From the NCBI RefSeq assembly GCF_029227915.1, contig NC_079876.1, positions 15,068,001 to 15,128,000 on the forward strand: 60,000 bases of DNA, given 5' to 3'. Shown one piece after another: positions 46,470 through 58,769 of the stretch; position 1 is the stretch's first letter, and each line of letters opens with the position of its first letter. A program made the position numbers and the translations under genes. This DNA is from Hydractinia symbiolongicarpus. Taxonomy: Eukaryota; Cnidaria; Hydrozoa; Anthoathecata; Hydractiniidae. The notes beneath the pieces were generated by a model. It was not told where the DNA came from. It saw nothing but the letters and a program-made list of their open reading frames with translations, and ran no database searches.

Positions 46470-48164
46470 CTGTCATTAGCCTTTAGGCCTTCAAAATTTA
46501 CTCTCTTGTTAAAAATGTTTTGAAAATGCTGATGGTGTATGGTTTGATAACAGCTGATCTGAAAAAGAAAGAATAACAGGATAGTTAGCCGTTTTCAATG
46601 GCGCCATAGTTTGGTGGTTATGACTTTGTGCGGGAGAACGGGGTTTGATTCCCCTTGGCAGCAATTCAATATTGGTGAGTGAATGCTACCATAGCTTTGA
46701 GTCAACCCAAGCCATGTGAGAAAAATTAGGGAGATGACACACTAAGTGGGCTGTTAGAAGCTACAGGAAGTTGTCTGGTAGAGCGGAGACCCTAATTGGA
46801 CCTGCATAGCTCAAAATGAGCATTAAATACTGTAAGACTCCCTATCTAAGCCCTATGGCCTTTCCTGGAAATAATAGACAGGATTTGTAAGGCTAGCCAT
46901 GTTCTACCCAATCTTAGGACACTACCCAATCTTTGGACATAAAAATGCCCAGTCTTAAGACTTAAATTTTAGCACTTAATCACATGTGTATCTAAAGTTA
47001 TGCCTAGTCAAAAAGGCGCGGGGCACTTTGTGCCCCCCCGGTATAATAGGGTTGAGAAAGAAAGGCACTCTAATCAAAGCACTATTTTGTGTAGCTAGCT
47101 CCATAGTTAGCTAGCAAGTAAGCAATTTCATGAAGAGGTATGTCAGCACCAATCAAAAAGAGATCTAAGTCAGCACCAAAAATTGAGATAGCCAGCACAC
47201 CTTTCTCACATAGCTATGTATAAAATAATTCTTACCTGATAAAATACACGAATTTAAAATATAGTGCTTAGCTCCCCATCAATAAAGCTACTACGACCAA
47301 ACCAAAGAGACCAGCAAGGGGAGACCAACAAAATGTAAGCACTTTTAGTCACGGCCGCACACGGAATGCTCTGGCACGAAGCCTACACTCTCTGTTCAGA
47401 TTGGTCATTAAATTGACAGAGATTAAGATAAAGAATCTTTATTGGCTTTTGATAAAATGGAATTTAGCCTGGACAAAAAGTTTACAGCGTCCGCGCTCTG
47501 TGCTGTCTCTCTCTATATATATATCAGGCGATTTGAAAGGTTTCACCCCGCATAGCGGCGACGGAAATCAAAAAGTTAAAAACATTTGAAGGCTTCCTTC
47601 AAGTTGAGTGTTCTTATAAAACAAACGTGTACAATATCTATTTATATACCTATATATTTTACTTTGTGTTGCTTTTAAGAGCTAGCTCTGCTCTAGTTAT
47701 GTATTGAAAAATATTTCTTCTTTACTTCACTGTACTAGTTCTGTTGGAAGTTAGCTGTTAAATAGCCTATATTTTGTTTTTACTACATTGCACGTGGTGC
47801 CTTAACGTCACACCCAAGTTTAACACCGCCTTAACATCACACCTAAACAAATCTTTGTCGCATCTTGCATAACCTGCACAAAAAGCTGCCCCAGCTGCAT
47901 TGAGGTAAACAGAAACTTGCTTTAACACTGTCTAAATGCATAACTAAATACTTTTAAAAGTCATTCGAACGTTAAGCTACACTAACAAAGCCAAATATTT
48001 TATTTTTCAGAAAAACAGATCTAAAAATTAGCGCAAACCCTTACCGCCATATTGTTTTCTGTTATTTTTTGGTACGCGTAAATTAATTTATTTTCATAAT
48101 TAACGGGAATTGGAGAAACCAATCAGATAGCAGAACAGACCAACCTGGCCCAGGGTTATTTCTT
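46470..48164 (-). repeat. Large inverted repeat, right arm
   Basis: Reverse complement of the left arm as listed there. Carries three tandem imperfect copies of CCCAATCTTAGGACA near 46905-46970 (also in the left arm near 44690-44740). Shorter than the left arm by about 1 kb owing to three missing blocks. Confidence 0.75.
46596..46845 (+). repeat. tRNA-derived SINE, copy 2
   Basis: Plus-strand copy: GGCGCCATAGTTTGGTGGTT, B box GGGGTTTGATTCCCC with one change from consensus, GGCAGCAATTCAATATTGGT. Lacks a ~14-bp piece (TCTGGCA region) between A and B boxes found in copy 1. Confidence 0.65.
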
Positions 48165-48228
48165 CGGGTCGTCTCGGATATCAAAAAAGCGAAAAATTTG
48201 CCTGGAAACGAGGTTGTCTATTGACCAT
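48144..48228. mobile_element. 85-bp fold-back MITE
   Basis: ACCAACCTGGCCCAGGGTTA at the left and, inverted, ACAACCTCGTTTCCAGG at the right. The core GTCGTCTCGGATATCAAAAA recurs at 34880 and 33940. Half of the same element forms the outer edge of the left inverted-repeat arm (42722-42745). Confidence 0.5.
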
Positions 48229-49585
48229 GCTTAGATTGTACTTATCAGACAATATTAGAAATTCATATGAAAAGATCTGCATGAATCCAGAATAATAATG
48301 TGCAAATTTTATAAAGTTTAGGGGAAGTAGAATTCAGTAAAGATTCGTACACCAAGTTCTTATAGGCTTTCATCACGCGGAACTAGGCATACCACAAATT
48401 AATTGCCCAATGATTGTTATTTATTCACATTTGGCTATGCATCCCAGTATGGACCATGCTGATTTAAAACCAATGCAATAGTAGCATTCATACCAGATAT
48501 TTTAGTCAGTTTCATGCATACTCATACCTCTTTTTTTGCAACACATTTAATCATAGCTGTCATATTCAACCTCTGAAACAGCCCAAGTTTGTTTTAATTT
48601 AGCAGTATGCAATATATAAATGTATAAATTAGAAACGAAAATATTCGTTCAAAAGACTTTCCCATACATTTTTTGACTTTATAAATCTTGTCCGAAAATT
48701 TTTCTGCTGAAATAAAAAAATGTGTCCAAAAATTTTTCCGCCGAAAATTTTAGTTTTAAATGTACTACCATGGGATAATACCTACTTATTTCAATGACAA
48801 AACAACATTGTAGAAGTTCCGTACAAAACAGGCTACTGGCGACCTTGATAGGTATAGGGAACAAATTTATACACGAACAAGAATCCGAAATATTTTAGCC
48901 TGCAAAAGCTTTTAATTTTCTTTTTTAATCTTTTTACTGATCAGATTTGTCAATTATTCTGGTAAAATGTTTTAAGTCTGTTGTGATATACGTTTTTGTC
49001 CTGCTTGTTTTTTTCTCACTCCCATCATACAATATTTAAACAACTAACACTTTTGCTAAATACTTTTGAATTTTGATTTTGTCCCAAGAATATAGTTTTA
49101 AACAATTTTAATTCTAGGTCGTTCTGTTTCCGGAATTTTTATTTTTTTATTTCCCCGATATACAACGGGTGGCGAAAAAATTACTTTAGCGCGAGTTTAA
49201 TTTGGTATACTTTTAAAACATCCAGGCGGGAGCACAATTCGACGGTTTTTTATGGTCGTTAATCTGCTAAATTAATCAAACTTAATCAAACTTCGTCCCC
49301 GGGACACTTCTACATTTAGCTCAGGCAACAAACCCTGCGAACGAAGATGCGCCGTATGTACAAAAAATTCCACAAGTGGCGCTAGAAAGGTTAACCACCC
49401 GTAGGTTATCTTTCTACCTATATAAAAAGGAGATAAAATCGATTGTGACTCCTGCAATAAATATGTTGCATTAGGAATTTTGTTTACATAGTAGTATGTT
49501 ACGCAAAAGCAACAGCACTGGAGCTTAAAATGGCTATGAGTGAACTAAAAGAAAATATAGAAATGTGAACATATGATGTCAATTT
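48229..49585. other. AT-rich intergenic stretch
   Basis: No gene. A possible short inverted pair CGGGTGG (49165) and CCACCCG (about 49395) encloses about 240 bp, too weak to call. Confidence 0.4.
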
Positions 49586-49664
49586 ACCAACCTCGTTCCC
49601 AGGGCTCTTCTACGTCTATGATTAGCCCTCTTGCCAAAATATCATAGTCGTAGAAGAGGTTGGT
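49586..49664. mobile_element. 79-bp fold-back element
   Basis: Outer ACCAACCTC pairs with GAGGTTGGT, and inner TCTTCTACGTCTATGAT pairs with ATCATAGTCGTAGAAGA with one mismatch. Starts with the CCTCGTTCCCAGGG phrase shared with the MITEs at 48144 and 54060. Confidence 0.6.
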
Positions 49665-49894
49665 CTATATGCAATAATTAAAAACTGTGCAAATTTGATA
49701 TTTTCAGAATGCAGAGTTCATTTCGGCCTGCAATTTTTTTTTTTTTTATCTGGCCGGAGTCAGTCAATGAAAAAGTGTCCGTTAAGGTAGTGTAGAAAAA
49801 ATAGTTAAATTACAAGAATTGTGTTTTACCAAGCGCAAAATTTATTCAAGAACACAGCGGAAAGTTGCGTTTATGATGGTTTTAAGTTTACATT

Positions 49895-50222
49895 GGCCAA
49901 TAAAGAAAACATTCAGCACATGTTGTGTTCTTTTCCACTGTTTTCTGGAATATAGCGACGCATCCTCAAAGTTTCCTGGTGGTGGTAAAACAATCTTGAA
50001 CTTTGTTGTGGGTAGCGTCATTGGTGATATTGGTGCAATGCTGTTTGGTTGATATTCTGTTATCTCCATCATCTAATATTGGTTTTCAACGTTGCTGTTG
50101 ATACCGTTGTAAGAACTTGTTCGCTGTGGTATTCTGCATTAACTTCTACATCGTCAACGTGAAGCTGTGCTATATTCGCTGTTTGGTTGACATTCTGTTA
50201 TCTCCATCATCTACTAATTGGT
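49895..50222 (-). pseudogene. Antisense BEL/Pao integrase C-terminal fragment
   Basis: Minus strand NSIAPISPMTLPTTKFKIVL, PPPGNFEDASLYSRKQWKRT and QHVLNVF, the end of a BEL/Pao integrase. It is the same family sequence as plus-strand 52950-53100. The neighbouring minus-strand GATGATGGAGATAACAGAAT occurs twice (about 50050-50085 and 50185-50222) and matches plus-strand 53240-53262. So a piece of the retrotransposon 3' end was copied here in reverse. Confidence 0.75.
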
Positions 50223-50223
50223 G

Positions 50224-52670
50224 ATGTTGCATTTAAATGCCAGAAGTGCTTGTAAAAGCCGTACAAGCGTTCCCGCCACTAGACCAAGAAAGATGACAAA
50301 CAACTCTGCACTCTCCTACAAGTTGATGTCTAAACAAAAAATCAAGAAAAAAAACAACAAGAAATTGCCTTGGAAAAAAGAAATTCCGTTTTCATTATAA
50401 ACAACGTCTGAATTCAAATTCCCCAACGAGGAATGTTACAAGTTAATAGTAATGGACTTGGAGAAGAAGGAGCTTGGTAAAGAATTACCAGTCTTAGAAA
50501 ATAGAGTGAGACTCTTTAAATCTCACTGCGTTAATTGGATACGCGATAATGTACCTGATTTGGATGTACAGATGCCAGTGTCACAGCGTGTTGATGTGGA
50601 AAATCCGTCAAAACCAGTGCTGGGTTAGTTAGTGCTATTAGAGGTTATTCAACTCCCAATTCTACGAAAGCGTATCACGATGGACATAACCAACAAGAGT
50701 CGGCATACAGAAACCATCGTTCCATAAAAAGCATAGATGTACGTGGTTTCAAACATCGTCCTGGATCGTCAAAATTGTCGCGGACATCACAAAAATCAAA
50801 CCGGTCGATATCGGCCCGCAGTCGGACTGCGGAAGAAAAAGCCCATCTTGCAACATTGAAGACAAAAGCAAGTTTCCTGGAAGACAGAAGCAAGTATGAA
50901 AAGGATCGAACTAAGTCAGAAGATGACTGTTACTGAAGCAAAACTTCAAGTTTATGAGCAAGAGGAAGGCAGTTGTGATTTCCTGACCACGAGATCTAAT
51001 ATCATAGAAGGAATGCAAACACATCCCAATACGAAATGTGAAATATGGATCAAAGGACACAGCAATAACAACCATCTTAACAACGTCATACATCACTCGC
51101 ACAAACAACCAGAAAGTTGATGTTTCTGCAACACATGTTAAAGTGGATGACATCGAGACAAACCTTGCATTTCAAAAGGAATTGAAAATACAAGGAAATA
51201 TCTGCGACCACAAATGCCGGAATAAGACCGACCAACAACATGGCTTATTCCATGATCCAACCAACAAATATGACAGCTACCAGCCGGAGCAGTAAAACCG
51301 AAAAACAGATATGTGTACTTCTAATGCAACAAAATGCTCCTGATATCAAGGTTGAGATCTTCGATGGGAATGTACGCGAGTTTCAATACTTCATCACTAC
51401 ATTTGAAGCAGTCGTATAAAGCAAGATCTCTGATCGTAAAGGCAGATTGACTCGATTGACCAACTATACGTCTGGAGAACCGAAGGAATTGATCTAGAGT
51501 TGCATTTATAATACATCAGAACATTGCTACTAAAGAGCAAATCAACTACTGAGAGAATGATATAGTGATCAGTTCAGGATACCAAACGCTTACAGAAAGG
51601 AGATGAGGGACTGGCTGACCCTAAAGGCTGAAGATGCCGAACGTTTTCGAAAATTCTACACATTTTTGATTAAATGCTACGGAGGACTAGACAACCGCTT
51701 CAAAACTGAGTTGAATTCACCCGAAGTATTAAAACAATTGCAGTCCAAGCTGCCTCAAGCGCTACAGCATAGATGGAATCGAAAGGTTCTCAACGTAAGA
51801 CGAAAAGACTTTCATGGGGCAGAATTAAGCGACTTTGTCAAGTTTATGGAAGAAGAAACGACACTCGAGAAAAATCTACTCTACTCAAAAGAAGCAGTGA
51901 ACGATCTGAAACACCAAAGGGAAAAATAATGAAAATTGATATCGCAGATCAAAATAAGTTCATCGCTCAAAAGCAACTCTGTTTTGGATGTCTACAGCAA
52001 GTGACAAAAAGTCAGATGGCGAGGAATTTTAGAGAAAGGTTATCGTGCAAAACTTGCAAAAGAGATCATATACAGGTATCTGCATGTGTATATAAAAAGG
52101 GAACCCAAGAAGGAAAAAAATAACGAAGAAAAGAAGCAACCGAATTCTACAACGCTTTCACTACGACTGAGAAGGTGATCTGCTGCAAAACAAAAAAGAA
52201 CATAAAAGTAATCAGCATGTAGTGTTGACGCATCCACAAGCAAGACAACAATTGAAAGTCTATGCAATACTGGATAACTGTACCCAAGGAACGTTAGGGA
52301 AGGGATATTGGATCGTATGAACCTGTCAGGAATATCTTCAAGAATTGTAGTGAAGACATTGACAAGTGAAGATTGCGAGAACTCGCAATTGGCACTGGTT
52401 TTATAGTGGAACTTATATATGGAGGAATGTAAGGCTAAATTACCAAATTGTTACTGCAGAAAAACACTCCCGAAGAAAATACCAACTCAAGGCAACGTTC
52501 GACAGTGGTCAAACTTGCAAATCGTAGCTGCTTCATTTGATGAATATGGAATCGGACGAAAAAATCAATAGTGACTATGTCGAGTTCATGAACAACTTAA
52601 CTACGAAGGAATTTTCAAAAAAAAATCCAAACGATGAGTTGTTGGGAAAACAAGGTTTCGTATAGAAAAG
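50224..52670 (+). pseudogene. BEL/Pao retrotransposon: gag, protease and first bit of RT
   Basis: Degenerate through stops and frameshifts. Pieces in order: basic N-terminal gag (50224-50400); LEKKELGKELPVLENRVRLF and PDLDVQMPVSQRVDVENP (50455-50625); helical stretch (50896-51120); DUF1759-type gag IKVEIFDGNVREFQYFITTF (about 51345-51410), MRDWLTLKAEDAERFRKFYT and KLPQALQHRWNRKV (51603-51929); a CFGC...CKTCKRDH zinc motif (51980-52070); protease-like YAILDNCTQGT (about 52263-52295) and MNLSGISSRIVVKTLTSEDC; then KTLPKKIPTQGNVRQWSNLQ and YVEFMNNLTTKEFSKK at the start of RT. Everything from the RT palm through RNase H is missing. Confidence 0.78.
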
Positions 52671-52679
52671 ATAGATTGA

Positions 52680-53352
52680 CAGCCAGCCTTTCACTCATTG
52701 CGCCCTTGATCTCTTCGAGCCACTCATAACCAAGTCATGCCGAAAACTTGTGAAACGGTATGTTTGTTCATTTGTATGGCTTGTAGAATGGGTGTACCAT
52801 GGGAACGCTAAATTCTGTACGTGCCATCTTGAAAAACATATTCAACCGCCATGGCTAAAGCTTGAATGAGGAATCATTGCACACGATTTAAACAGAAGCC
52901 GAGAGTATTGTTAATTCAAAGCCCTTAGCCGTGGAAACATTAAGTGACCCTAACAGCATTGCACCAATATCACCAATAACGCTACTTACTATGAAGTCCA
53001 AGATTTTTTTACCGCCAATAGAAAAATTTGAGGATGCGTCGCTATATTCCAGAAAACAATGGAAAAGAACACAACATGTGCTAAATGTTTTCTGGGAAAG
53101 ATGAAGAACAGAATTTCGGAATACTACACAGAATAGACAAAAGTGGCAGAAGACAAGAAGGAATTTTCAATTGAGCGATTTCGCATTACTTAAAGATGAT
53201 GAATTGGGGAGAGGAACATGGCCCAGCAGCACCGTAGTAGTTGATGGAGATAACAGAATATTAAACAGAACAGCGAATACGTACAGAATGCCCATTAAAT
53301 TGAGTACAGCCAAAATATACATACATGGTTACGCACGATTAACAGAGAGATA
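52680..53352 (+). pseudogene. BEL/Pao integrase, internally deleted
   Basis: Directly after the RT start: PFTHCALDLFEPLITKSC with the first catalytic aspartate, LVKRYVCSFV, then a jump to GVPWER and, with stops, NSVRAILKNIFNRHG, TEAESIVNSKPLAVETLSDP, NSIAPISP, FEDASLYSRKQWKRTQHVLN, FWER. The last frame 53171-53352 reads LSDFALLKDDELGRGTWPSS and ends in ARLTER, the C-terminal beta domain. The second aspartate and catalytic glutamate region is deleted. No flanking LTR pair could be recognised. Confidence 0.8.
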
Positions 53353-54059
53353 ATATGATACGACGCGGGCATAAACAACACGCACAACGAGAACAGTCCC
53401 TCTTGATATATAATTATTTACAACAACAAGTCACATGAGACGACACTGAACACGCACACAACGATCACATGCCGATCTGATTTAAAAATATATAACTAAG
53501 CACGAAATCTCTATGGGAACGGGAGATAATTTTTGGTTTACATTGGGCAATCCGTGAGATCATTTTTGGTTTACATTGGGCGATCCGGGAGATGATTTTC
53601 GGTTTACATTGGGCAATCCGGGAGATGATTTTCGGTTTACATTGGGCAATGCGGGAGATTTTTTAACCAGTTGCAGAAAATAACGCGTAGGAACGCATAA
53701 TGCTTGGGAACGCATATAGCAACCATTTTCACCGATTTCAAGTAACTTTCCAACCACTTTATTTGTATTTAACCCTTTAAAATATATATATGGCATTTCG
53801 TACCTTGTGGTTGCTCAGAAATGCTAAATTAAAAGTAATCCACAATTGCCTACAAACATGGTCCACAATTTCAGAATATTGTCATTTAGAGCGAATCCGA
53901 ATCCGAATTCGGAAAAACCACGCGAAATATGAAATTTCATGATCACAACACCTATACTTAATTTTTTTTCTGTTGTTGCAGGCATTAATACCCACTCGGT
54001 TTTTAGGCGGAATTGAGTGTTTGAGTTATTTTGCTAAGAAATTGCCAATTTCGCTGTGT
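53353..54059. repeat. BEL 3' flank with a 33-bp minisatellite (53513-53660)
   Basis: Four to five copies of GATGATTTTCGGTTTACATT followed by GGGCAATCCGGGA, 33 bp. The core TTTACATTGG-CAAT also appears once at about 49889, just beside the antisense BEL scrap. The rest of the stretch shows nothing else. Confidence 0.75.
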
Positions 54060-54188
54060 TTTAGCCCGCACCCTCGTCCCAAGGGATTTTTGACTTCTTG
54101 ATATGAAAGATGACGACGAAAAATATGTTCCGTCGTCTTCTCTCACATCAAAAAGACAAAAAAACTGAGAACGAGGGTGGTTTAGCCT
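54060..54188. mobile_element. MITE-like element with CACCCTCGT ends
   Basis: Left TTAGCCCGCACCCTCGTCCC and inverted right CTAAACCACCCTCGTTCTC. An inner palindrome GACGACG/CGTCGTC lies at the middle. About 129 bp, non-coding. Confidence 0.55.
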
Positions 54189-54230
54189 GATTACTCCCCT
54201 AGAAATGCGCATTAGGTAGATGATTTAGTC

Positions 54231-54677
54231 TTAATAAAATTGAGGATCCAATTCTGGTACCTTCCGTATATTTGAAGGCACTGGGTTTTGAGCAAGAACT
54301 TTTTCCTTCACATCCTTGTCTGGTATGTGGGATTTCATGTATTTGTGGACGTAGTCGCACAAAGCAGCTGGTAACTCCCATGAATCATGGGAATCATCGT
54401 CGAGCTCGAACCGTGCTCTTTTAGCAGAGGGTTCCTCGACATGCTCTTCATCTCTCTGGGTATCACCGGGCGGAACCTCGGGATCCACAGTGTTGTCGTG
54501 ATCAATTCTATGATACAAACGTTTAAACATCATCAAAATCGGAAATTATGACGATATGCATTCCTCTTATAGCCGAGGATAACAAAATAGTACTATCTCT
54601 TACCAAACACGGAATGAATGAAGAGATATTTGTGGATTTAAAATTCAAAATATGAAAGAAACTTACGAAGCGTCCAT
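54231..54677 (-). CDS. Two-exon acidic small ORF, 95 residues, element-like
   Basis: Exon 1 is 54677-54667 (ATGGACGCTTC, donor GTAAGT). Exon 2 is 54507-54231 (acceptor TATCATAG), giving MDASIDHDNTVDP... in phase. The protein has an acidic N-terminus, a basic patch SAKRARFELDDD that could be a nuclear signal, and a C-terminal helical module YVHKYMKSHIPDKDVKEKVL followed by NPVPSN. The latter resembles the module at the start of cnidarian tyrosine-recombinase/DIRS-like element proteins; I am not certain of the family. A stop follows PQFY. It may be a truncated first ORF of such an element or a domesticated piece. Confidence 0.45.
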
Positions 54678-55679
54678 CTTAATTAGCGTGAATTGGCGAA
54701 AGAGGTCCTGAGTAATGACTTTCAGCCTCAAGGCCTGAAAGGGCGTTTATCCAGTATTAGATCGGGCGGAGATTTTATGCAATGAAATCAGTAATGCTCA
54801 ATCTACGAACGTGGAGAAACATAAATGGCCGAAATCCTGCACGCGATGGTTTAGCGTTGAGCGTGAAATGTCAAATGTTTTTGTGGTGTGATTTTTTATT
54901 GTGCCACTACCTTCTCTTTCTGTTGTGTTGCTTGTTTATAAGTTGTGGATATAATCTTTTTCAAGTCGCAGCTGTTTTTTTGTGCCATGGAGTTTTTTTC
55001 GTGTGCCGTGGGTAGATTTGTTGTGATACTCTCGTGTGTGTGATATGGGGGCCACCGTACAAATCGAAGTACCTCCTCAGTGCGCGCGCAGTGGCACTTT
55101 TCAAATAATGGTAACCAGTGCTACGTGAAATGAATGTTCTATTTTTTGCATTTTAAATTTCAGCAATGTTATGTTATTCGTTATCTTAATTGGTAAGTAA
55201 CTGTTTTATTTTCGCTTTTTTGCATAGTATGTATATAAGGATTCAGGAAGGCAAAATAGGTTCTATCTATAAAAAATGAGAAGAGGTAATGTGTTCTTTT
55301 GTGGAGGGGGGGGGGGGGGGGGGGGGGCGGGGGAATCCTGCTGCTTCCTTAAGGTACACACTTTAGTCAAAAGCTAGCTATTTAGTTACACCCTAGAGTG
55401 TGTTATTGTTTAAAAGCTTATATTTAAGCTGTAGATCTGAAATTTATGAGTCTGGTGCAACAAGGAGGATGCTGACTTGCACTAAAATGCTTGGATAGGG
55501 AAGAGGGTGTCGATAACACGGCTGTTTCGAAGCGGACAAAAATGTTATGAAAAAAAAATTCAAATTACCCTTTCAGTTAAAACAGAATATCTCAGGAACG
55601 AAATAAAATTTTTATATTCTGTAAAAAGAATAATAATCTCAGATAAATTGACCATACTATTAAAAGAAAAAAAATTTTG
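54678..55679. other. Intergenic stretch with a poly-G tract
   Basis: No gene recognised. A G homopolymer-like tract of about 24 bp with one C lies at about 55304-55332. Confidence 0.5.
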
Positions 55680-56060
55680 GACACCTGTCTGAAATTGTTA
55701 TATTTAGGCCAAAAAGGCTAAAAATGACTTAAAAATTATCATTTAGATGAATGTCTTCCACAATATCTCTAGAATAAAGCTAAGGAAACATGTTTTTATG
55801 GTCCACAGGTTAGGTTAAATATCTGGAATGAAAATTACTTAATTTTATTACTGTCTGAAATTGTCCAAAGGGTTATTTTTGGGCTAAATGTGAGACCTAT
55901 GTGAAAAACGGCCTTTAGAGCCTGGATGTATGCTTTAAATTCGTTTATTAACTGAAAGAAAACATTACTTCGGATTCTGAGGCCATTAAAGATGATGTAG
56001 ATGTAATTTTTATCTGTCCGAAATTGTCCAAAGGGTCACTTTTGGTCCTAAGGGTTTTCG
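55680..56060 (+). repeat. Degenerate ~170-bp tandem units
   Basis: The phrase CTGTCYGAAATTGT(CCAAAGGGTYA)...TTTTGG returns at about 55685, 55855 and 56018, each followed by a GGCCAAA/GGGCTAAA-like run. Three decayed units; non-coding. Confidence 0.55.
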
Positions 56061-57339
56061 GGCCAAATATGTGACATCATACATTAAATAAAACGTCATT
56101 CAGAGATGACAGTTTCAACATTCCAGTTTATCATGCTAGTAGAAAATATATCAAGTTGTGCATAAATAGTTTATTTATTATATACATTAAATATATACAA
56201 AGCAATCATTTTGTGTTTCTTTATAAATTGTATAAAATAGCACCCAATCTTGTGATAAAGCCAAGGTTAGCTAACTAGCTAGCCATAAACATCTTTGATT
56301 TCAACATTTTCATCTTGAGAAAGCCCACCAAAGTCTTAACTAAATATAAAAAAGAAGTATTAAGTGACTTAGCTACAAAACACGATGCAAAATGCAAAAC
56401 TGTAGGACCAAAAAATAGCTACTCTTTACAGAAAAATACAAAACAGAAGAAAAAAGATTAAAAAAGATAACAATTAGCCACATTTGAAGTTTTACAAGCT
56501 ATAGACCAATTTCTTAAAATCAAGGGTGATCTTATAGCAAAAAAATAATATTAAAATCCCTGCAAAATAAAGTAGTTTACTGTTTTGTCCCTTACCCCGT
56601 GCTCTGCCAAACTTTAGCTAGCTTCAAAATTGATAGACACCGTTGTCTCGCTTATTCCAACATTTTTAAAAAATCCCGGTTTCGGACTAGGATTCCCGGG
56701 TCGAGCATTCAAGTCAAATGTAAACACTGGGTTGCCGTAATTTTGCTGGGAAAAACCATACCTACCAAAACATTAAACTCCATCACTGTGACTTGCTTAG
56801 AAGCTTAGATAAATATTTAATTAGACAGAAAAGGGATCACACTACATCAAATCGCTACTTTGGCAACTTTTTCCCCTTCTTTTTTAGCGCCTAAAGAAGA
56901 CTTTAAATTAAAATTTAAGTAGTTTATAGTTTGCGAGACGAACGGTGCACGGTACCAGCCAATAGAACCATGTTTCCAGGTCCCCGATACCAATTTTCAA
57001 GTACGTAGCTAGTAGCGTGGCGTTGGCACAAGGTTGGAAAGATGGTATACTTTCGCCAAATATAATGTTTTTTTTTTGAGTTTTGTGTGTTTTGTTCGAC
57101 GAAATAACTTGAAATTTATAACACACATGTATAACATATTTATATATTTAAAAAGCAGAAAAGTAGATCGTTTTAATACTTTTCAATTCAGTAAAATTAA
57201 AAAATACAAAAAAAGTTTCAATAACTTAAAAAATGATAAAAATACAAAATTTCCAAAAAAATTGTGGAAGCCATCTTAATTTTGTCCGTGGTTTGACCGC
57301 AGCGAAACAGCCGTGATAAGCCGCAAACACTTGCATATA
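56061..57339. other. AT-rich intergenic stretch
   Basis: Nothing recognised apart from short GCTA runs near 56270. Confidence 0.4.
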
Positions 57340-57690
57340 TAAGGGCGAGTTCTGGCAAATTTTTCAATAAAATTTGCGGTTGTCCCCCAAAACCGCCTGC
57401 ACTTTCCCGAACTCGCCCGGAGCATTCTTGAAATGCAATTCTCTGTAACAAACCATGCGGACGATAGTTGGGAAGAAGGCGCTTGAAGAGAAAGCAGTTA
57501 ATAAAGTTTATATATATAAATAAGTTATCTAAAAAAGTAAACTTTATCAAAAACAGTTCTTTTAAGAACTTTGCTATCACATAGTAAGTTTATTTTAATT
57601 TTTATAGCTTTTTTAATCATATTAGTGTCTGTTTTTGTTTTTTTCGGTCATTGTTCGGTCCTATGCTGTTTTTTTTGGATGAATACTTGA
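57340..57690 (+). repeat. Direct repeat flanking the TTAA element, copy 1
   Basis: ATAAGGGCGAGTTCTGGCAA, GCACTTTCCCGAACTCGCC, GAGCATTCTTGAAATGCAAT, GGGAAGAAGGCG, CGGTCATTGTTCGGTCCTAT. A diverged copy begins at 59833 (ATAAGGGTGAGTTCGGGCAA...) and runs to the window edge. Confidence 0.65.
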
Positions 57691-57893
57691 ATTTTTTTAA
57701 AAACGCCAAAAACGCCCGCACTTTTTAAGGCGTATGCGGCTTATCGGCACCCTTGTTGATGGGGGCGACACATTGAAGTGATATTTTTAATTAAAGGGAT
57801 CCCGAGGTGCCGACACAAGTTTATTTTATTTGAAAATATGTACCATTTAATTCATAAATTTATTGTTTATTTTACTTGAATTTGTAAGATTAC

Positions 57894-57956
57894 CTAATAC
57901 TGTTCTTCAAAAGTTTGTCCTTCGCTGGCTTCCTTCGCTTCGGCTGTGTCCGCCAT
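57894..57956 (-). CDS. Tiny ORF, 20 codons, doubtful
   Basis: MADTAEAKEASEGQTFEEQY with a good start context (GCAATGGCGG) and coding-like GC content, near the left TIR. May be a first exon with a donor at GTATTAGG, reading out of the element, or chance. Confidence 0.25.
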   Translation of the reverse strand: MADTAEAKEASEGQTFEEQY

Positions 57957-58280
57957 TGCTCCTTCTCCAACTGTTTTCCAAATAGATAAGAACTTAGTGA
58001 CATAGCTTAAAACACCGTACAGCTTTGTTGCATTCTATTATGACGTCACATATATGTAGCTTGAAATTACTGTATCAGGACAGTAAACAACTTGTACGGG
58101 TTTCACTGCGTTTTTAAGCTTAATATAAAAATATGTCTTCATTGAGAGCATGTTATAGCTCATTTAGAAACTTTCGTGCAACTACAACACTTATTCTGCA
58201 AAATATGCTCACTTTTATAACTTTCCCGCTCATTTCTAAATGGTGTGTATGAAAAAAGGCGGTATGATTATTTGAAGGTC

Positions 58281-58418
58281 ATGATGATGGGAGAATATAA
58301 GCGAGCTGCTAAAGATGAAAAACACAGATCAAGAAAACGAGTCATGGCACCGAAAGAAAGAGAAAGTAGGGATGACATTATTGAAAAGAAGAAAAAAATG
58401 GCTCGGTTTAAAAAATAG
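58281..58418 (+). CDS. Small highly basic ORF, 45 codons, unrecognised
   Basis: MMMGEYKRAAKDEKHRSRKR then REREAP-like charged sequence ending KKKKMARFKK. Open upstream without Met to about 58220. Lies inside the TTAA element, convergent with the P2X7-tail gene. The composition could be a C-terminal exon of an element protein; no family recognised. Confidence 0.3.
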   Translation: MMMGEYKRAAKDEKHRSRKRVMAPKERESRDDIIEKKKKMARFKK

Positions 58419-58546
58419 ATGTTGTTGTTTTGAAACGAAAGGACGCCTTAAAAAATGTGGAGGCTTGGGTTCCAGGTTGTAAAAATTTATATTCATATTT
58501 AACCACTGTTCAGTGGCTGCCTTATATTATTGCTAGAATTCGCTCT

Positions 58547-58769
58547 TCATTCTTCATCATTTGCCATGTATTCCCATGCCTCGATTACTTCAGATAGGCC
58601 ATCAGCACCCTTGTTGTCTCCATCAAAATTTACATAGATCCCATTCGCTTCAGGAAACGTTTCTCTTATCTTTGATACAACACAGGCGGGGATGATTCTT
58701 CGAACGTATCTTCCAAGTTTCGTATAGACGAACCAGGAAAATTGGCGATATGCAGCGTATCGATATGTG
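58547..58769 (-). CDS. P2X7-tail gene exon 3
   Basis: Acceptor CTTTTATAG, stop TGA at 58547-58549. Holds the RQFSWFVYTKLGRYVRRIIP and CVVSKIRETFPEANGIYVNF core and an acidic C-terminal extension (GADGLSEVIEAWEYMANDEE). Confidence 0.78.
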
